A stretch of DNA of 31,754 nt. Origin: CAYUNT01 sp964446285. Lineage in GTDB: Bacteria > Sumerlaeota > Sumerlaeia > SLMS01 > CAYUNT01. Of the stretch, positions 10,017 to 18,111 are shown one piece after another. A program made the translations under genes and the position numbers. Where the stretch lies: contig CAYUNT010000029.1 of the NCBI GenBank assembly GCA_964446285.1, forward strand, positions 1-31,754, in the 5' to 3' direction. Under the pieces are notes generated by a model, which made no database searches, was not told the origin of the DNA, and was given only the letters and a program-made list of their open reading frames with translations. How positions within the stretch are numbered: position 1 is the first letter of the stretch; every line of letters starts with the position of its first letter.

Positions 10017-11048
10017 ATGAGAAACATGCGGGGTCAATTGTCAGGTCTTCGGATTTTGCGCGAGGTTTTTGCCGCGGCGTGGGCGCTTTCGGCTTGCGGG
10101 GGGTGCGCGTGGCTTGGATTGGGCGGCGCTGGCTCGCGGCCAAGCGGACCGCCTTCGCCAGCGCCTGGCGCGTCAACCACGGCCACGCTTGCAAGCCAGC
10201 CTGTCTCCGTCCGCCCGCGCATCTGGAGCGCCCCCGAGGATGCCCGTGCCCAGTCTGGTGACGATGCCGTGGTGATGCGGGTGAACGATGTGGCTATTCA
10301 CAAGCGAGACTACGAGGATTATCTCGCCGATTACTTGAGATCGCTTGGCCGCGCCACGTCCGATCCCGAAACGGAAGCGGCGTTCCGGCGGGTGCTGGTC
10401 GAGGACATGCTTTTGTTCGACTACGCGCGGCGGGTGGGCGCGGATCGCGAGCCGGAATTCCGCCGCGAAGCCGAGCGCCGCCAGCGCCAACTGCTTGTCG
10501 ATTATGTGCGCCGCACGCGCATCCAGGCGCATATCGAGGTCACGCCCGAAGAAGTGGCGCAATACTATGAGCGCAATCTGGCGGAATATACAACGCCGCG
10601 CATGGTGCAGGTGCGGGTGATCCAGACGAGCCTGCTGCGCGAGGCGGAGGAAGTGCTGCGGCGTTTGCGCCAGGGGCGCGTCAGTTTCGCCGAACTGGCC
10701 CAGACGTTTTCCACGCATCCGTCGCGCGCGCGCGGCGGCGATCTCGATCCCTTTGCGCGCGGCGCTTACTCGAACAAGGTGTTCGAGGAGGCGGCCTTTT
10801 CGTTGAAAATCGGCGAAATCAGCGGCGTCATCTCCACGGACCAGGGGTATTTCGTTCTCGAAAAAGTGGCGGAATTTCCCGAGAAACGCCAGCCTCTCGC
10901 AGAAGTTCGCGCCCGCATCGAACAGCGCCTTCGCAAGGAAAAAACCGATCGCGCCCGGACAGCTTTCATCGACAGCCTGCGCAGGCAATCGACCATCGAA
11001 TCCGCGTGGGAATCCCGCCCCGCACAATCTGGCGGCGGCGGGCGATAG
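10017..11048 (+). CDS. Lipoprotein PpiC/SurA-type peptidyl-prolyl isomerase
   Basis: The protein has 343 residues. The ATG at 10017 gives a lipoprotein signal peptide with lipobox L-S-A-C and the modified Cys at residue 27, followed by a Gly/Pro/Ser linker. The open frame extends upstream to 9690, but that part has no protein character. Residues about 85-185 form a charged helical SurA/PrsA-type N-domain. Residues about 196-282 form a parvulin (PpiC) rotamase domain with VQVRVIQTS, the GGDLDPFARG loop, and GEISGVISTDQGYFVLE. The C-terminal helix is rich in Arg, Lys and Glu. Such proteins assist folding of exported proteins on the outer face of the inner membrane or in the periplasm. A client could be the large secreted proteins such as the one at 329-8542, but that is inference from proximity only. 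Confidence 0.9.
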   Translation: MRNMRGQLSGLRILREVFAAAWALSACGGCAWLGLGGAGSRPSGPPSPAPGASTTATLASQPVSVRPRIWSAPEDARAQSGDDAVVMRVNDVAIHKRDYEDYLADYLRSLGRATSDPETEAAFRRVLVEDMLLFDYARRVGADREPEFRREAERRQRQLLVDYVRRTRIQAHIEVTPEEVAQYYERNLAEYTTPRMVQVRVIQTSLLREAEEVLRRLRQGRVSFAELAQTFSTHPSRARGGDLDPFARGAYSNKVFEEAAFSLKIGEISGVISTDQGYFVLEKVAEFPEKRQPLAEVRARIEQRLRKEKTDRARTAFIDSLRRQSTIESAWESRPAQSGGGGR

Positions 11049-11130
11049 GCTCCATTGCGCAAGGCGAGGACGGCCTCGGGGAGGGCAGGCCGCATCCTTT
11101 TCCATCCATGCACATCCCTGGTTTTCCGCC

Positions 11131-11997
11131 ATGCTGATTAGCATCGTCATCGTCTCGCTCAACGGCGAATCGCGCATTGGGGCCTGCCTCGAAAGCCTGC
11201 GGCGCTGCTCGTGGCCCGAGCGAGAAATCATTGTTGTGGACAATGGTTCTTCGGATGGCACTTCCGCCCTCGTCGCGCGCGATTATCCCGAGGCGCGGCT
11301 GCTTCGCGCCCCCCGCAATCTTGGCTTCGCGGGCGGAAACAATCTCGGCGCTGCGCACGCGCGCGGGCAATGGATTGTTCTCCTCAACGACGATACAGAG
11401 TGCGAGCCGGACTGGCTCGACGCGCTTGTGTCCGCCTCACGCCGCCTGCCCCGCGCAGGAATTCTCGGGTGCCTGCTTCTCTATCCCGACCGCCGCACAA
11501 TTCAGCACGCGGGCGGCGTCGTCCACGCTAATGGACTGACTGACCACCTCGATTGGGGCCGCGCGCCCGGCGAGGAAAATCTGCCCCGCGAACCGCGCGC
11601 CTGCGATTACGTCACGGGGGCGGCCATGGCCATCCGGCGCGACGTTTGGGAGCGCGTGGGACCGCTCGATCCAGGATATTTTCCGATTTATTTCGAGGAA
11701 AACGAACTCTGCTGGCGCGCGAGAGAGGCCGGATGGGAAGTGTGGATGATCCCGCAGTCGCGCGTGATTCACTACGAATCGCAGACGCAAAAGGCGTGGA
11801 GCCGCCGGTTTCTGGCGCGCTACCACCGCAACCGTCTGCGATTTGTGCTGCGCAACTTCCGCGGACGCCGCCTGCTTGCCGCGATGAAGGCCGAATGGCG
11901 ATGGCTTTCGCGCCACCGTCCCTACGACCAGATTTTGCCCCTCAGCCTTGCCTATGCGCAAACCGCCTTGGGCCTGTTGGGCGGATTTCCGTTCTGA
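11131..11997 (+). CDS. Glycosyltransferase family 2 (rhamnosyltransferase-like)
   Basis: This 288-residue GT-A protein opens with LISIVIVSLNG, carries VVDNGSSDGT around Asp37 and Asp42, and has LLNDDTE with the DxD-like acidic pair at residues 87-88. A later segment YFPIYFEENELCWRARE and IHYESQT match the cytoplasmic rhamnosyl/mannosyl GT2 group used in O-antigen, capsule and lipopolysaccharide assembly. It follows the PpiC gene by 82 bp and is convergent with mnmG, whose stop codon is 20 bp away. The Shine-Dalgarno before the ATG is weak. The sugar it transfers cannot be read from the sequence. Confidence 0.9.
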   Translation: MLISIVIVSLNGESRIGACLESLRRCSWPEREIIVVDNGSSDGTSALVARDYPEARLLRAPRNLGFAGGNNLGAAHARGQWIVLLNDDTECEPDWLDALVSASRRLPRAGILGCLLLYPDRRTIQHAGGVVHANGLTDHLDWGRAPGEENLPREPRACDYVTGAAMAIRRDVWERVGPLDPGYFPIYFEENELCWRAREAGWEVWMIPQSRVIHYESQTQKAWSRRFLARYHRNRLRFVLRNFRGRRLLAAMKAEWRWLSRHRPYDQILPLSLAYAQTALGLLGGFPF

Positions 11998-12016
11998 TTT
12001 TGGGTTTTTAGCGAAT

Positions 12017-14035
12017 TCAGCGCGAGCGGGCGTGCAGGTATATCTGCAAAATGGCGATGTCGGCCGGATTGACGCCGGCGATGCGCCCGGCTTGTCCGAG
12101 CGTGGCGGGCCGGTGGCGGTCGAGGCGTTCGGCGGCCTCGCGCGTAAGCCCCCGAACCGCGCGATAGTCGATGTCTTTCGGCAAAGCGGTGTCTTCGTAG
12201 CGGCGCGCCCGTTCGACTTGTTCTTCCTGGCGGCGGATGTAGCCCGCGTATCGAACGGACGTTTCGATTTTCTCTGCGGCCCACTCTGCCCCGCGCGCCT
12301 GCATCGCCTCAAGCCACTGGCGCTCCGCCTCGTCAAATAGCGACGGATTATCAGTAATTTTCAAAGCGCCCAGCAAATCTTTGACGGTGACTTCTGGAAC
12401 GCGCGCCAGGCCGAGTTCGACCATCGCCGCCAAACTCACCTCGGGCCGCGCGAGAAATTGCGCCAGCGTCAGGCTTTTCTCCGGCGGTTCGATGCCGAGG
12501 CGCGCCAGCGCGCCGCGATCCAATTCGGAAAGCCGCAGATGCTCGGATTCCAGCCGGCGGATTTCGCGCTCGACGCCTTCGCGCAATCGCCGGAACGCCT
12601 CGAATTCGCGTTCGGTGAGCATCCCCACGCGCCGCCCGTGTTCGGCCATGCGCAGATCGGCGTTGTCCTGGCGCAGGAGCAGCCGGTATTCCGCGCGCGA
12701 CGTGAACATGCGATACGGTTCGCGCGGAACCTTGGTGATGAGGTCATCGACGAGCACGCCCAGATACGCCTCGTCGCGCCTCAGCGTGAACGGCGCCTCG
12801 CCCCGCAGCGAAAGCGCCGCGTTGATGCCGGCAAGAATTCCTTGCGCCGCCGCTTCTTCATACCCCGAGGTGCCGTTGATCTGCCCGGCCAGAAACAACC
12901 CCGGAACGGCGCGCGCTTCGAGCGTCGGCGCCAGTTGATTTGGCAGCACAAACGTATATTCCACTGCGTAGCCCGGGCGTAGAAGCTTGCAGTGTTCCAG
13001 CCCTGGAATCGTCCGCAGAAACGCCTCTTGCACGTCGGGCGGCAGGCTGGTCGAGACGCCGTTCGGATAGATCGAGCGCCCGTCGCGCGTTTCGGGTTCG
13101 AGGAAGACGTGGTGCGACGAGCGCTCGGGGAACCGGACGACCTTGTCTTCGATCGACGGACAGTAGCGCGGCCCGACGCTGCGAATCACGCCTGTGTAAA
13201 GCGGCGAGCGGTCGAGACTCGCGCGGATGATGTCGTGCGTGCGTTCGTTGGTGCGCGTCAGGTGGCAGGGCATCTGGCGCACATCGAGCCGCGCCGTGTG
13301 CAGCGAAAACGGACGCGGCGGTTCATCGCCCGGTTGCGGTTCGGTTTTCGAGAAGTCAATCGAATCGCGGTCGATGCGCGCGGGGGTTCCGGTTTTGAGG
13401 CGTCCGGCTTCCAGGCCGAGGTCCGCGAAAGAACGCGACAAGCGCGACGCCGCCGGTTCGCCGTATCGCCCGCCCTCGCGATGATCCAGCCCGAAATGAA
13501 GCAATCCATCGAGGAACGTGCCCGTCGTAAGCACAAGCGCGCGGCAACGGAGCGTAGTGCCGCGCGCGCTGTCGGACATGTCGGCCTTGTCCGACCTGTC
13601 CGATCCGTCTGACTTATCTGCCGCAATCCGCACGCCCTCGATCCGCCCGCCGCGATGGAGGATTTCCTCCGCTTCGCCCTCGATCAACGTCAGGCCGGGC
13701 ACGCGCCCGAGCGCCGCAGTCATCCAGCGCGTGTAGGCGTCGAGATCGCACTGCGCGCGCAACGCCTGAACTGCAGGGCCTTTGCTTGCGTTGAGCGTGC
13801 GGAACTGAATTCCGGTGGCGTCCGTCGCGCGGGCCATGAGTCCGCCCAGCGCATCCACCTCGTGGACCAGCTGGCTTTTGCCCAGCCCGCCAATTGCCGG
13901 ATTGCATGACATGCGCCCGATGGCCGCCAGATCGAGCGTAACAAGCGCTGTGCGGCAACCCATGCGAGCCGCCGCGTGGGCTGCTTCGATCCCCGCGTGG
14001 CCCCCGCCCACAACCACAATGTCAAAATCTATCAT
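12017..14035 (-). CDS. mnmG: tRNA uridine-5-carboxymethylaminomethyl(34) synthesis enzyme MnmG
   Basis: MnmG is the FAD-dependent partner of MnmE. It installs the (carboxymethyl)aminomethyl group at wobble U34 of several tRNAs. The FAD-binding GGGHAG lies at residues 10-15. The family signatures MSCNPAIGGLGKSQLVHEVDALGG, GPAVQALRAQ, RCRALVLTTGTFLDG, LKTGTPARID, YCPSIEDKV and GQINGTSGYEEAAAQG are all present. The C-terminal helical MnmE/tRNA-binding part is complete. At 672 residues it is longer than the usual roughly 620-640, partly because of an Asp/Ser-rich insertion at about residues 138-155 made by a 9-bp DNA repeat (listed separately). It lies 80 bp downstream of a small gene on the same strand and may share its transcript. 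Confidence 0.97.
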   Translation of the reverse strand: MIDFDIVVVGGGHAGIEAAHAAARMGCRTALVTLDLAAIGRMSCNPAIGGLGKSQLVHEVDALGGLMARATDATGIQFRTLNASKGPAVQALRAQCDLDAYTRWMTAALGRVPGLTLIEGEAEEILHRGGRIEGVRIAADKSDGSDRSDKADMSDSARGTTLRCRALVLTTGTFLDGLLHFGLDHREGGRYGEPAASRLSRSFADLGLEAGRLKTGTPARIDRDSIDFSKTEPQPGDEPPRPFSLHTARLDVRQMPCHLTRTNERTHDIIRASLDRSPLYTGVIRSVGPRYCPSIEDKVVRFPERSSHHVFLEPETRDGRSIYPNGVSTSLPPDVQEAFLRTIPGLEHCKLLRPGYAVEYTFVLPNQLAPTLEARAVPGLFLAGQINGTSGYEEAAAQGILAGINAALSLRGEAPFTLRRDEAYLGVLVDDLITKVPREPYRMFTSRAEYRLLLRQDNADLRMAEHGRRVGMLTEREFEAFRRLREGVEREIRRLESEHLRLSELDRGALARLGIEPPEKSLTLAQFLARPEVSLAAMVELGLARVPEVTVKDLLGALKITDNPSLFDEAERQWLEAMQARGAEWAAEKIETSVRYAGYIRRQEEQVERARRYEDTALPKDIDYRAVRGLTREAAERLDRHRPATLGQAGRIAGVNPADIAILQIYLHARSR
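13571..13615. repeat. Five-unit 9-bp tandem repeat inserted in mnmG
   Basis: On the plus strand five diverged units of 9 bp follow each other: GTCGGACAT, GTCGGCCTT, GTCCGACCT, GTCCGATCC, GTCTGACTT. Read on the coding strand they give repeated Ser-Asp-x triplets (SDG, SDR, SDK, ADM, SDS). They lie between the strand ending GVRIA and the strand LRCRALVLTTGTF, a surface turn in MnmG proteins. The 9-bp period equals three codons, so the gene stays in frame. Confidence 0.85.
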
Positions 14036-14115
14036 GGAAAAATCACAAATCCTGTTTGGCGAACGCCCCGTTGTGAATGCCTGTCCTCCGAGCGCCGCTG
14101 CAAATCCGCTGGGCG

Positions 14116-14718
14116 CTATTGCAAGTCCTCCGGGCGGATTCGCAGTTCATCCGGCGTCAGGTATCCGCCGGGAGCGCCCGAATGCCGTCCGGGCTTGGCC
14201 GAAGGGGGCCGGCCGGGCGAGACGTCGGCGTGAGTGGACGGGTTGGCGTCGGAATGAGTGGAAGCGCCGCTGGAGGTCACAGGGCGGCCAGCCGGGAAAG
14301 GGGTATGCGGATGCGGGCCTGCGGCGGCAGGGCCAAACACGTCGGAGGACGCTCCAGGCGCGCCGGAGACGCCCGCGGGGGCGTTTGAGATACCCGCCTG
14401 GCCGGGCGCGCTCGGCGCGCCCGATACGCCCGAGACATCCGTCAGCGGTGAACTGGCCCGATGCAACGTCCGCATGATCGCGAGCAACTGCCCGGCTACG
14501 ACCACTGCATCCTTGAATTTCACATTGCGCGGCGCCATTTCCCTGAATCCGCCCAGGAGCGCACAGTAGGAAAACGAGGTTTGAACCTCGCGCAGCAGGT
14601 TGTTGAACATCATGCAGGTTTCTTCATCCGCCTGTTGCATTGGGCTGTGCGAGGCGATTGCGCTGCAATCCTCATAGAATTGCCCAGTCATTTCGAGAAG
14701 CAAATCGCGTTTGTCCAT
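14116..14718 (-). CDS. Small protein with helical N-domain and disordered Pro/Ala/Ser/Gly tail
   Basis: The protein has 200 residues from the ATG at 14718, which has a GGAGG Shine-Dalgarno nine bases upstream. A longer frame reaches 14781 but lacks such a site. Residues 1 to about 90 (from MDKRDLLLEMTGQFY to AVVVAGQLLAIMRTLHR) look helical and folded, with two conserved-looking Cys. The rest is low-complexity, with repeated GVSGAPGA-like and STHSDANPSTHAD-like stretches that are probably disordered. I do not recognise a family. It lies upstream of mnmG on the same strand and divergent from the cytochrome gene, with a 236-bp shared upstream region in which I see no clear operator. Confidence 0.75.
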   Translation of the reverse strand: MDKRDLLLEMTGQFYEDCSAIASHSPMQQADEETCMMFNNLLREVQTSFSYCALLGGFREMAPRNVKFKDAVVVAGQLLAIMRTLHRASSPLTDVSGVSGAPSAPGQAGISNAPAGVSGAPGASSDVFGPAAAGPHPHTPFPAGRPVTSSGASTHSDANPSTHADVSPGRPPSAKPGRHSGAPGGYLTPDELRIRPEDLQ

Positions 14719-14954
14719 GCTCGGAATCCTCCGGCGTTTTCGGCGAGCAGCAAACGCACCGCGCCAGGGAGTGTCTTTCACATTTTCATGATTTGGACAA
14801 GAGCGAACTGGAGAGGGGCGCGAGACGACATTGGCCTGGCCTTACTTTGCTCTTGTATCTCGACGGCAAAAGGTCATACGAGTTTAGTCGTTAGGCTGGT
14901 TCTGTATTGGAATTTTGGGGCGGCATTGCATCGCGTTTCCTGTGAGGCAGTCCC

Positions 14955-16229
14955 ATGAACAAATGGCGTTCCGTCCTCAGGTGTATTGTTGTTGCGGCCT
15001 GCATGGTTATGTTGTGGAGCAGCGCCAACGACGGCAGGGGCGAATCCAAAATGCCCGCCGCACCCACAGGGGCGCGGTCAGCGGCGCCGCAGCAACCCGC
15101 GGCCAAGGCGGCGGCTTCGCAACCGGCGGCGCCCAAGTCGACGCCTCTGGGCAATTATGTCATTCTCGGATGGAACGATCTCGGGATGCACTGCATGAAC
15201 CGCTATTACAGCAATTTGTGCATCCTTCCTCCGTTCAATAACGTCTGGACACAGGTGATTCAGCGCGGGAACCCGCCCCGGCTGATTACGCAGAATGTGG
15301 CATTGTCTTACCGGTTTCCCGCCAACACAGACAGCGCGGGGAAGGTTGATTTCTGGCAGCATTCGCAACAGCTTTTTGGCGTATCGCTGGCGGACAATGT
15401 CGGGCTGACCGGCCACGGCCTCACCGGGGCGATGGAATACAATGGAACGTCCTGGGAGGTGACGGGCGTGCCCCTTACGCCCTTCGACGATGCCGCGCCC
15501 ACGGTCGAACAACCTTACCAATTGGCGGAAGTCACCTGCCGCAACGCGGACGGAACCACAGTTCTCGACCAGACCTCTTTCGTGGCTCCTGTCTCGACAG
15601 AAATCCATTGCGATAATTGCCACGGCGCGCAGGCGGAGTCGAATATCCTGAAAAAACATGACGAGGAAAACGGCACGACGCTCCAATCCAGCCGGCCTGT
15701 GCTTTGCGCCTCGTGCCACGCCTCGAACGCGCTCGGCACAACCGGAAATCCCAACCTGCCGAATCTCTCGCGGGCGATTCATAAATTCCACGGCGAAGAA
15801 GCCGGCGCGAACACCGATTGCTACAACTGCCATCCGGGAACGCAGACGAAATGCTTGCGCGGCGCGATGTTCCTCGCCGGGAAAAAATGCACGGATTGCC
15901 ACGGAAACATGCTGGCGGTGGGGTCCTCGACGCGGCGTCCCTGGATCGACGAGCCGCGTTGCGCCACCTGCCATCCCAACTATCCCGAGGAAACCGGAAA
16001 ACTCTATCGCCAAAGCCGCGGACACAGCGGGCTGTATTGCACGGCCTGCCACAACAGCCCCCACGCTGAATTGCCCACAGCCCAGCCGCGAGATGCCGTT
16101 CAGGCGTTGCGCGTCCAGGGCAAAGCCACCTATATAAAGGATTGCTACGTCTGCCACACCTCGCGTCCGCAAGGCGCAGGCCCGCACGGCGTTTTTGCCC
16201 CTTCCAACAGCGCCTGGTCGCTCCACTGA
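14955..16229 (+). CDS. Heptaheme c-type cytochrome, exported
   Basis: The protein has 424 residues. A GTGAGG Shine-Dalgarno lies seven bases before the ATG. An N-terminal signal sequence (NKWRS then a hydrophobic stretch) is followed by a low-complexity Ala/Pro linker. Residues about 60-215 form a domain without haem motifs that starts VILGWNDLGMHCMN. Seven CXXCH haem sites then follow at residues 219, 251, 289, 312, 336, 362 and 397 (CDNCH, CASCH, CYNCH, CTDCH, CATCH, CTACH, CYVCH). No canonical CXXCK or other special haem site is seen. The arrangement fits a periplasmic or surface electron carrier or an unclassified multihaem oxidoreductase. I do not see c-type cytochrome maturation genes in the window. 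The reaction is unknown. Confidence 0.9.
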   Translation: MNKWRSVLRCIVVAACMVMLWSSANDGRGESKMPAAPTGARSAAPQQPAAKAAASQPAAPKSTPLGNYVILGWNDLGMHCMNRYYSNLCILPPFNNVWTQVIQRGNPPRLITQNVALSYRFPANTDSAGKVDFWQHSQQLFGVSLADNVGLTGHGLTGAMEYNGTSWEVTGVPLTPFDDAAPTVEQPYQLAEVTCRNADGTTVLDQTSFVAPVSTEIHCDNCHGAQAESNILKKHDEENGTTLQSSRPVLCASCHASNALGTTGNPNLPNLSRAIHKFHGEEAGANTDCYNCHPGTQTKCLRGAMFLAGKKCTDCHGNMLAVGSSTRRPWIDEPRCATCHPNYPEETGKLYRQSRGHSGLYCTACHNSPHAELPTAQPRDAVQALRVQGKATYIKDCYVCHTSRPQGAGPHGVFAPSNSAWSLH

Positions 16230-16276
16230 CCGCAACCGCTGATAATTAAGGAAAAGTCAGCATTTGGCTCGATTCG

Positions 16277-17899
16277 ATGGCATCCGTTTTCTACTTTCAA
16301 AACAAGCAGAACTGTTCCAATCAGCAAAATCATAACAGTTATCCAAACGTGTCATCCGTCTGGCTTGACCTGATAATCGGCGCAGTGCTGGCCGCGGCAT
16401 TTTTGCTATGGACGCATCTCTGGCTCTATCGCGACGGATTCGCCGAGCACGATTGTTTCGCTATGGCCGCAGGCATTCAGCAGGCAATTTGGCAGCAGAC
16501 CGGATTGCGCGAGCCAATGTTGTATTTTCCGCATGGCCAGGCTTTGTATTATCAGATTTTCTTTCACCTTCCCGGCGCCGCCTCCTCGACGCTTGATACG
16601 CGAATCCTCCTCATGAACCGCCTCTCCTGGCTGGCAATGGGGCTAAGCGTGGCGTGGCTCTATGGCATCATGCGTTGCATGGCCGCGCGGCGATGGGCTG
16701 TTGTGGGCGTTGTGAGCATCGCGTCTTGCCAAACTTTTTTTGAGATGGGCACATACGGCCATCCCAGCAGCATTGCCCTGTGCGTCATGCTGTTTGGGCT
16801 TTTGATTCTGCTGCTGGCTTTCCGGAGGCGTTTTCGGATGGGAGCCAAAGGCCGTGTGGCCGCGATGGCTGTCTTTGCGCTGTGCTGCGTTTTAGCCATC
16901 AATATCCGAATCGATGCGCTGTTTTTCCTTCCGCTGGCGGCGATTCTCGCCTTTGCGGCTGGCGGACGGCGTTGGAAGCACTTGGCAGCGGTGGCGGCGA
17001 TTGGCCTGCTGGCTCTGGCAACGCAGCCGCTGCTGTCATGGTGGCTTTGCGGCGCAAATCCGCCCGAAGACTCCGCAGCGCCCACAGGACTGTTCTCCGC
17101 GCTGCGCACCTATTTCCGCCTCGATCTGATGCGCGGGTCTTTCTACTACTTTTACGCGGCGGGCGCGGGAAGCATGGCCGCCCTGGGCGCCCTGGCCTTG
17201 CTGTTGATTTGGAAAAGACGCTGGCTTCCTTTGCTGTATGGAGTCCTCATGGCGGGAATTCCTCTGCTCTATTGCTATGTGAATTACCAGCCATCGCGCC
17301 GCTATCTCCCCGCAATTGTCGCGGGCGGGATTTTTCTCGCTATGGGCGCAGTCGCGCATCCGCGCCTCAGGCGGCTCCGCCCGCCCTGGCACGCGGTTGT
17401 GGCGGCGCTGATTCTCGCGCTCAATCTCGGATCGCCCATTCTTTTCCGCGCCGCCTGCGCCGCCGCGCGCATCGACATCACTCCGACCATCCTCGGGCGG
17501 CTCGAACAAACCGCCTTTGAAAACCACCGCGCCAGACAGGAATATCTTTGGTGGGATCGCGCCCGCTGGAACTCTCTGCTGAAATCCACTCCGCCGGACA
17601 CGCTTTTCATCGGCCAGTGGGTTGACCTGGCTGGCATGTATCTCAATGCGACTCGCAGGGGGGATGTCGTAATAACAAAAATGATCCGCTACGACCGCGC
17701 CGGGCATCTTTTCGAGTGCCAGATCGGGCCGCGCCGGATTTATTTCCTTGAGTGGTATCCGGACGCGCCCAAATCGCTGATTCCGGATGAACATGGCCCG
17801 GTTGTCATTCTGAGCCGCTACCCTCCTGCGGCGATGTCGCAACTTCCTCCGGGCGCGCAGTTCCTTGCCCCGCCCGCCATGGAACACCGCCCATTTTAG
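16277..17899 (+). CDS. Polytopic membrane protein, possibly GT-C glycosyltransferase-like
   Basis: This 540-residue protein has a short polar N-terminus, then about ten hydrophobic segments (first at about residues 28-48), and a C-terminal soluble part of about 120 residues containing LFIGQWVDLAGMYLNATRRGD and FLEWYPDAPK. After the first membrane segment there is an acidic loop, FAEHDCFAMAAG. This placement is like the catalytic Asp/Glu loop of GT-C (GT39/ArnT-type) enzymes that use lipid-linked sugars, but similarity is only at the level of layout. It lies 47 bp after the cytochrome gene on the same strand, so it may be cotranscribed. It is the last gene before the fluoride riboswitch region. 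Function is uncertain; it could also be a transporter-like protein. Confidence 0.7.
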   Translation: MASVFYFQNKQNCSNQQNHNSYPNVSSVWLDLIIGAVLAAAFLLWTHLWLYRDGFAEHDCFAMAAGIQQAIWQQTGLREPMLYFPHGQALYYQIFFHLPGAASSTLDTRILLMNRLSWLAMGLSVAWLYGIMRCMAARRWAVVGVVSIASCQTFFEMGTYGHPSSIALCVMLFGLLILLLAFRRRFRMGAKGRVAAMAVFALCCVLAINIRIDALFFLPLAAILAFAAGGRRWKHLAAVAAIGLLALATQPLLSWWLCGANPPEDSAAPTGLFSALRTYFRLDLMRGSFYYFYAAGAGSMAALGALALLLIWKRRWLPLLYGVLMAGIPLLYCYVNYQPSRRYLPAIVAGGIFLAMGAVAHPRLRRLRPPWHAVVAALILALNLGSPILFRAACAAARIDITPTILGRLEQTAFENHRARQEYLWWDRARWNSLLKSTPPDTLFIGQWVDLAGMYLNATRRGDVVITKMIRYDRAGHLFECQIGPRRIYFLEWYPDAPKSLIPDEHGPVVILSRYPPAAMSQLPPGAQFLAPPAMEHRPF

Positions 17900-17985
17900 C
17901 GCCTGCTAATGCCCAATTGTCTTGCTCCCAAGGCAATTTTCGCTCTGAAAAAAGATTGCGCCGCAATCCTGAATTCACGACGCGC

Positions 17986-18014
17986 TTGACCCGGCTGGCA
18001 TCCGCGCGTTATCA
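17986..18014 (+). promoter_or_regulatory. Sigma70-type promoter for riboswitch A
   Basis: TTGACC at 17986-17991 and TTATCA at 18009-18014 are separated by exactly 17 bp. The predicted transcript start, near 18021, is just upstream of the riboswitch aptamer that begins at 18029. A TTGAC box lies at a similar distance (42 versus 44 bp) from the aptamer of riboswitch B, which supports this call. Confidence 0.65.
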
Positions 18015-18028
18015 AATCAAACGTTTTG

Positions 18029-18103
18029 CGGCAATGGAGTCTGCCGCTTCCCCCAAACCGCCCGATCTGGCTGATGACTCCTGCGGATTAATTTCCGTAG
18101 GAG
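18029..18103 (+). promoter_or_regulatory. Fluoride (crcB-motif) riboswitch A with SD-sequestering expression platform
   Basis: The core matches the fluoride aptamer. A pseudoknot pairs CGGCA (18029-18033) with TGCCG (18042-18046). The P1 stem pairs GGAGTC (18036-18041) with GACTCC (18076-18081). A short stem GCC/GGC (18060-18062 with 18069-18071) follows the conserved AAACC and precedes the conserved CTGATGA. The 3' strand of P1 can instead form a nine-base-pair hairpin, CTCCTGCGG (18078-18086) with CCGTAGGAG (18095-18103), including one G-U pair. That hairpin contains the AGGAG Shine-Dalgarno (18099-18103), eight bases before the GTG at 18112. Fluoride binding should hold P1, free the Shine-Dalgarno and switch translation on. 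There is no T-run after the hairpin, so control is probably translational. Confidence 0.93.
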
Positions 18104-18111
18104 TATTGTTT

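Noticed and set aside
9811..10194. N-terminal extension of the GT4 protein
   Set aside because: The extension has no family-like sequence and would overlap the start of the divergent PpiC gene; the conserved GT4 opening begins at the GTG at 9810.
13571..13615. CRISPR-like short repeat array
   Set aside because: Units are 9 bp without spacers and lie inside mnmG; no cas genes are present.
15078..16235. 385-codon minus-strand open frame opposite the cytochrome gene
   Set aside because: The plus strand has seven haem motifs, a signal peptide and a Shine-Dalgarno; the antisense frame has none of these.
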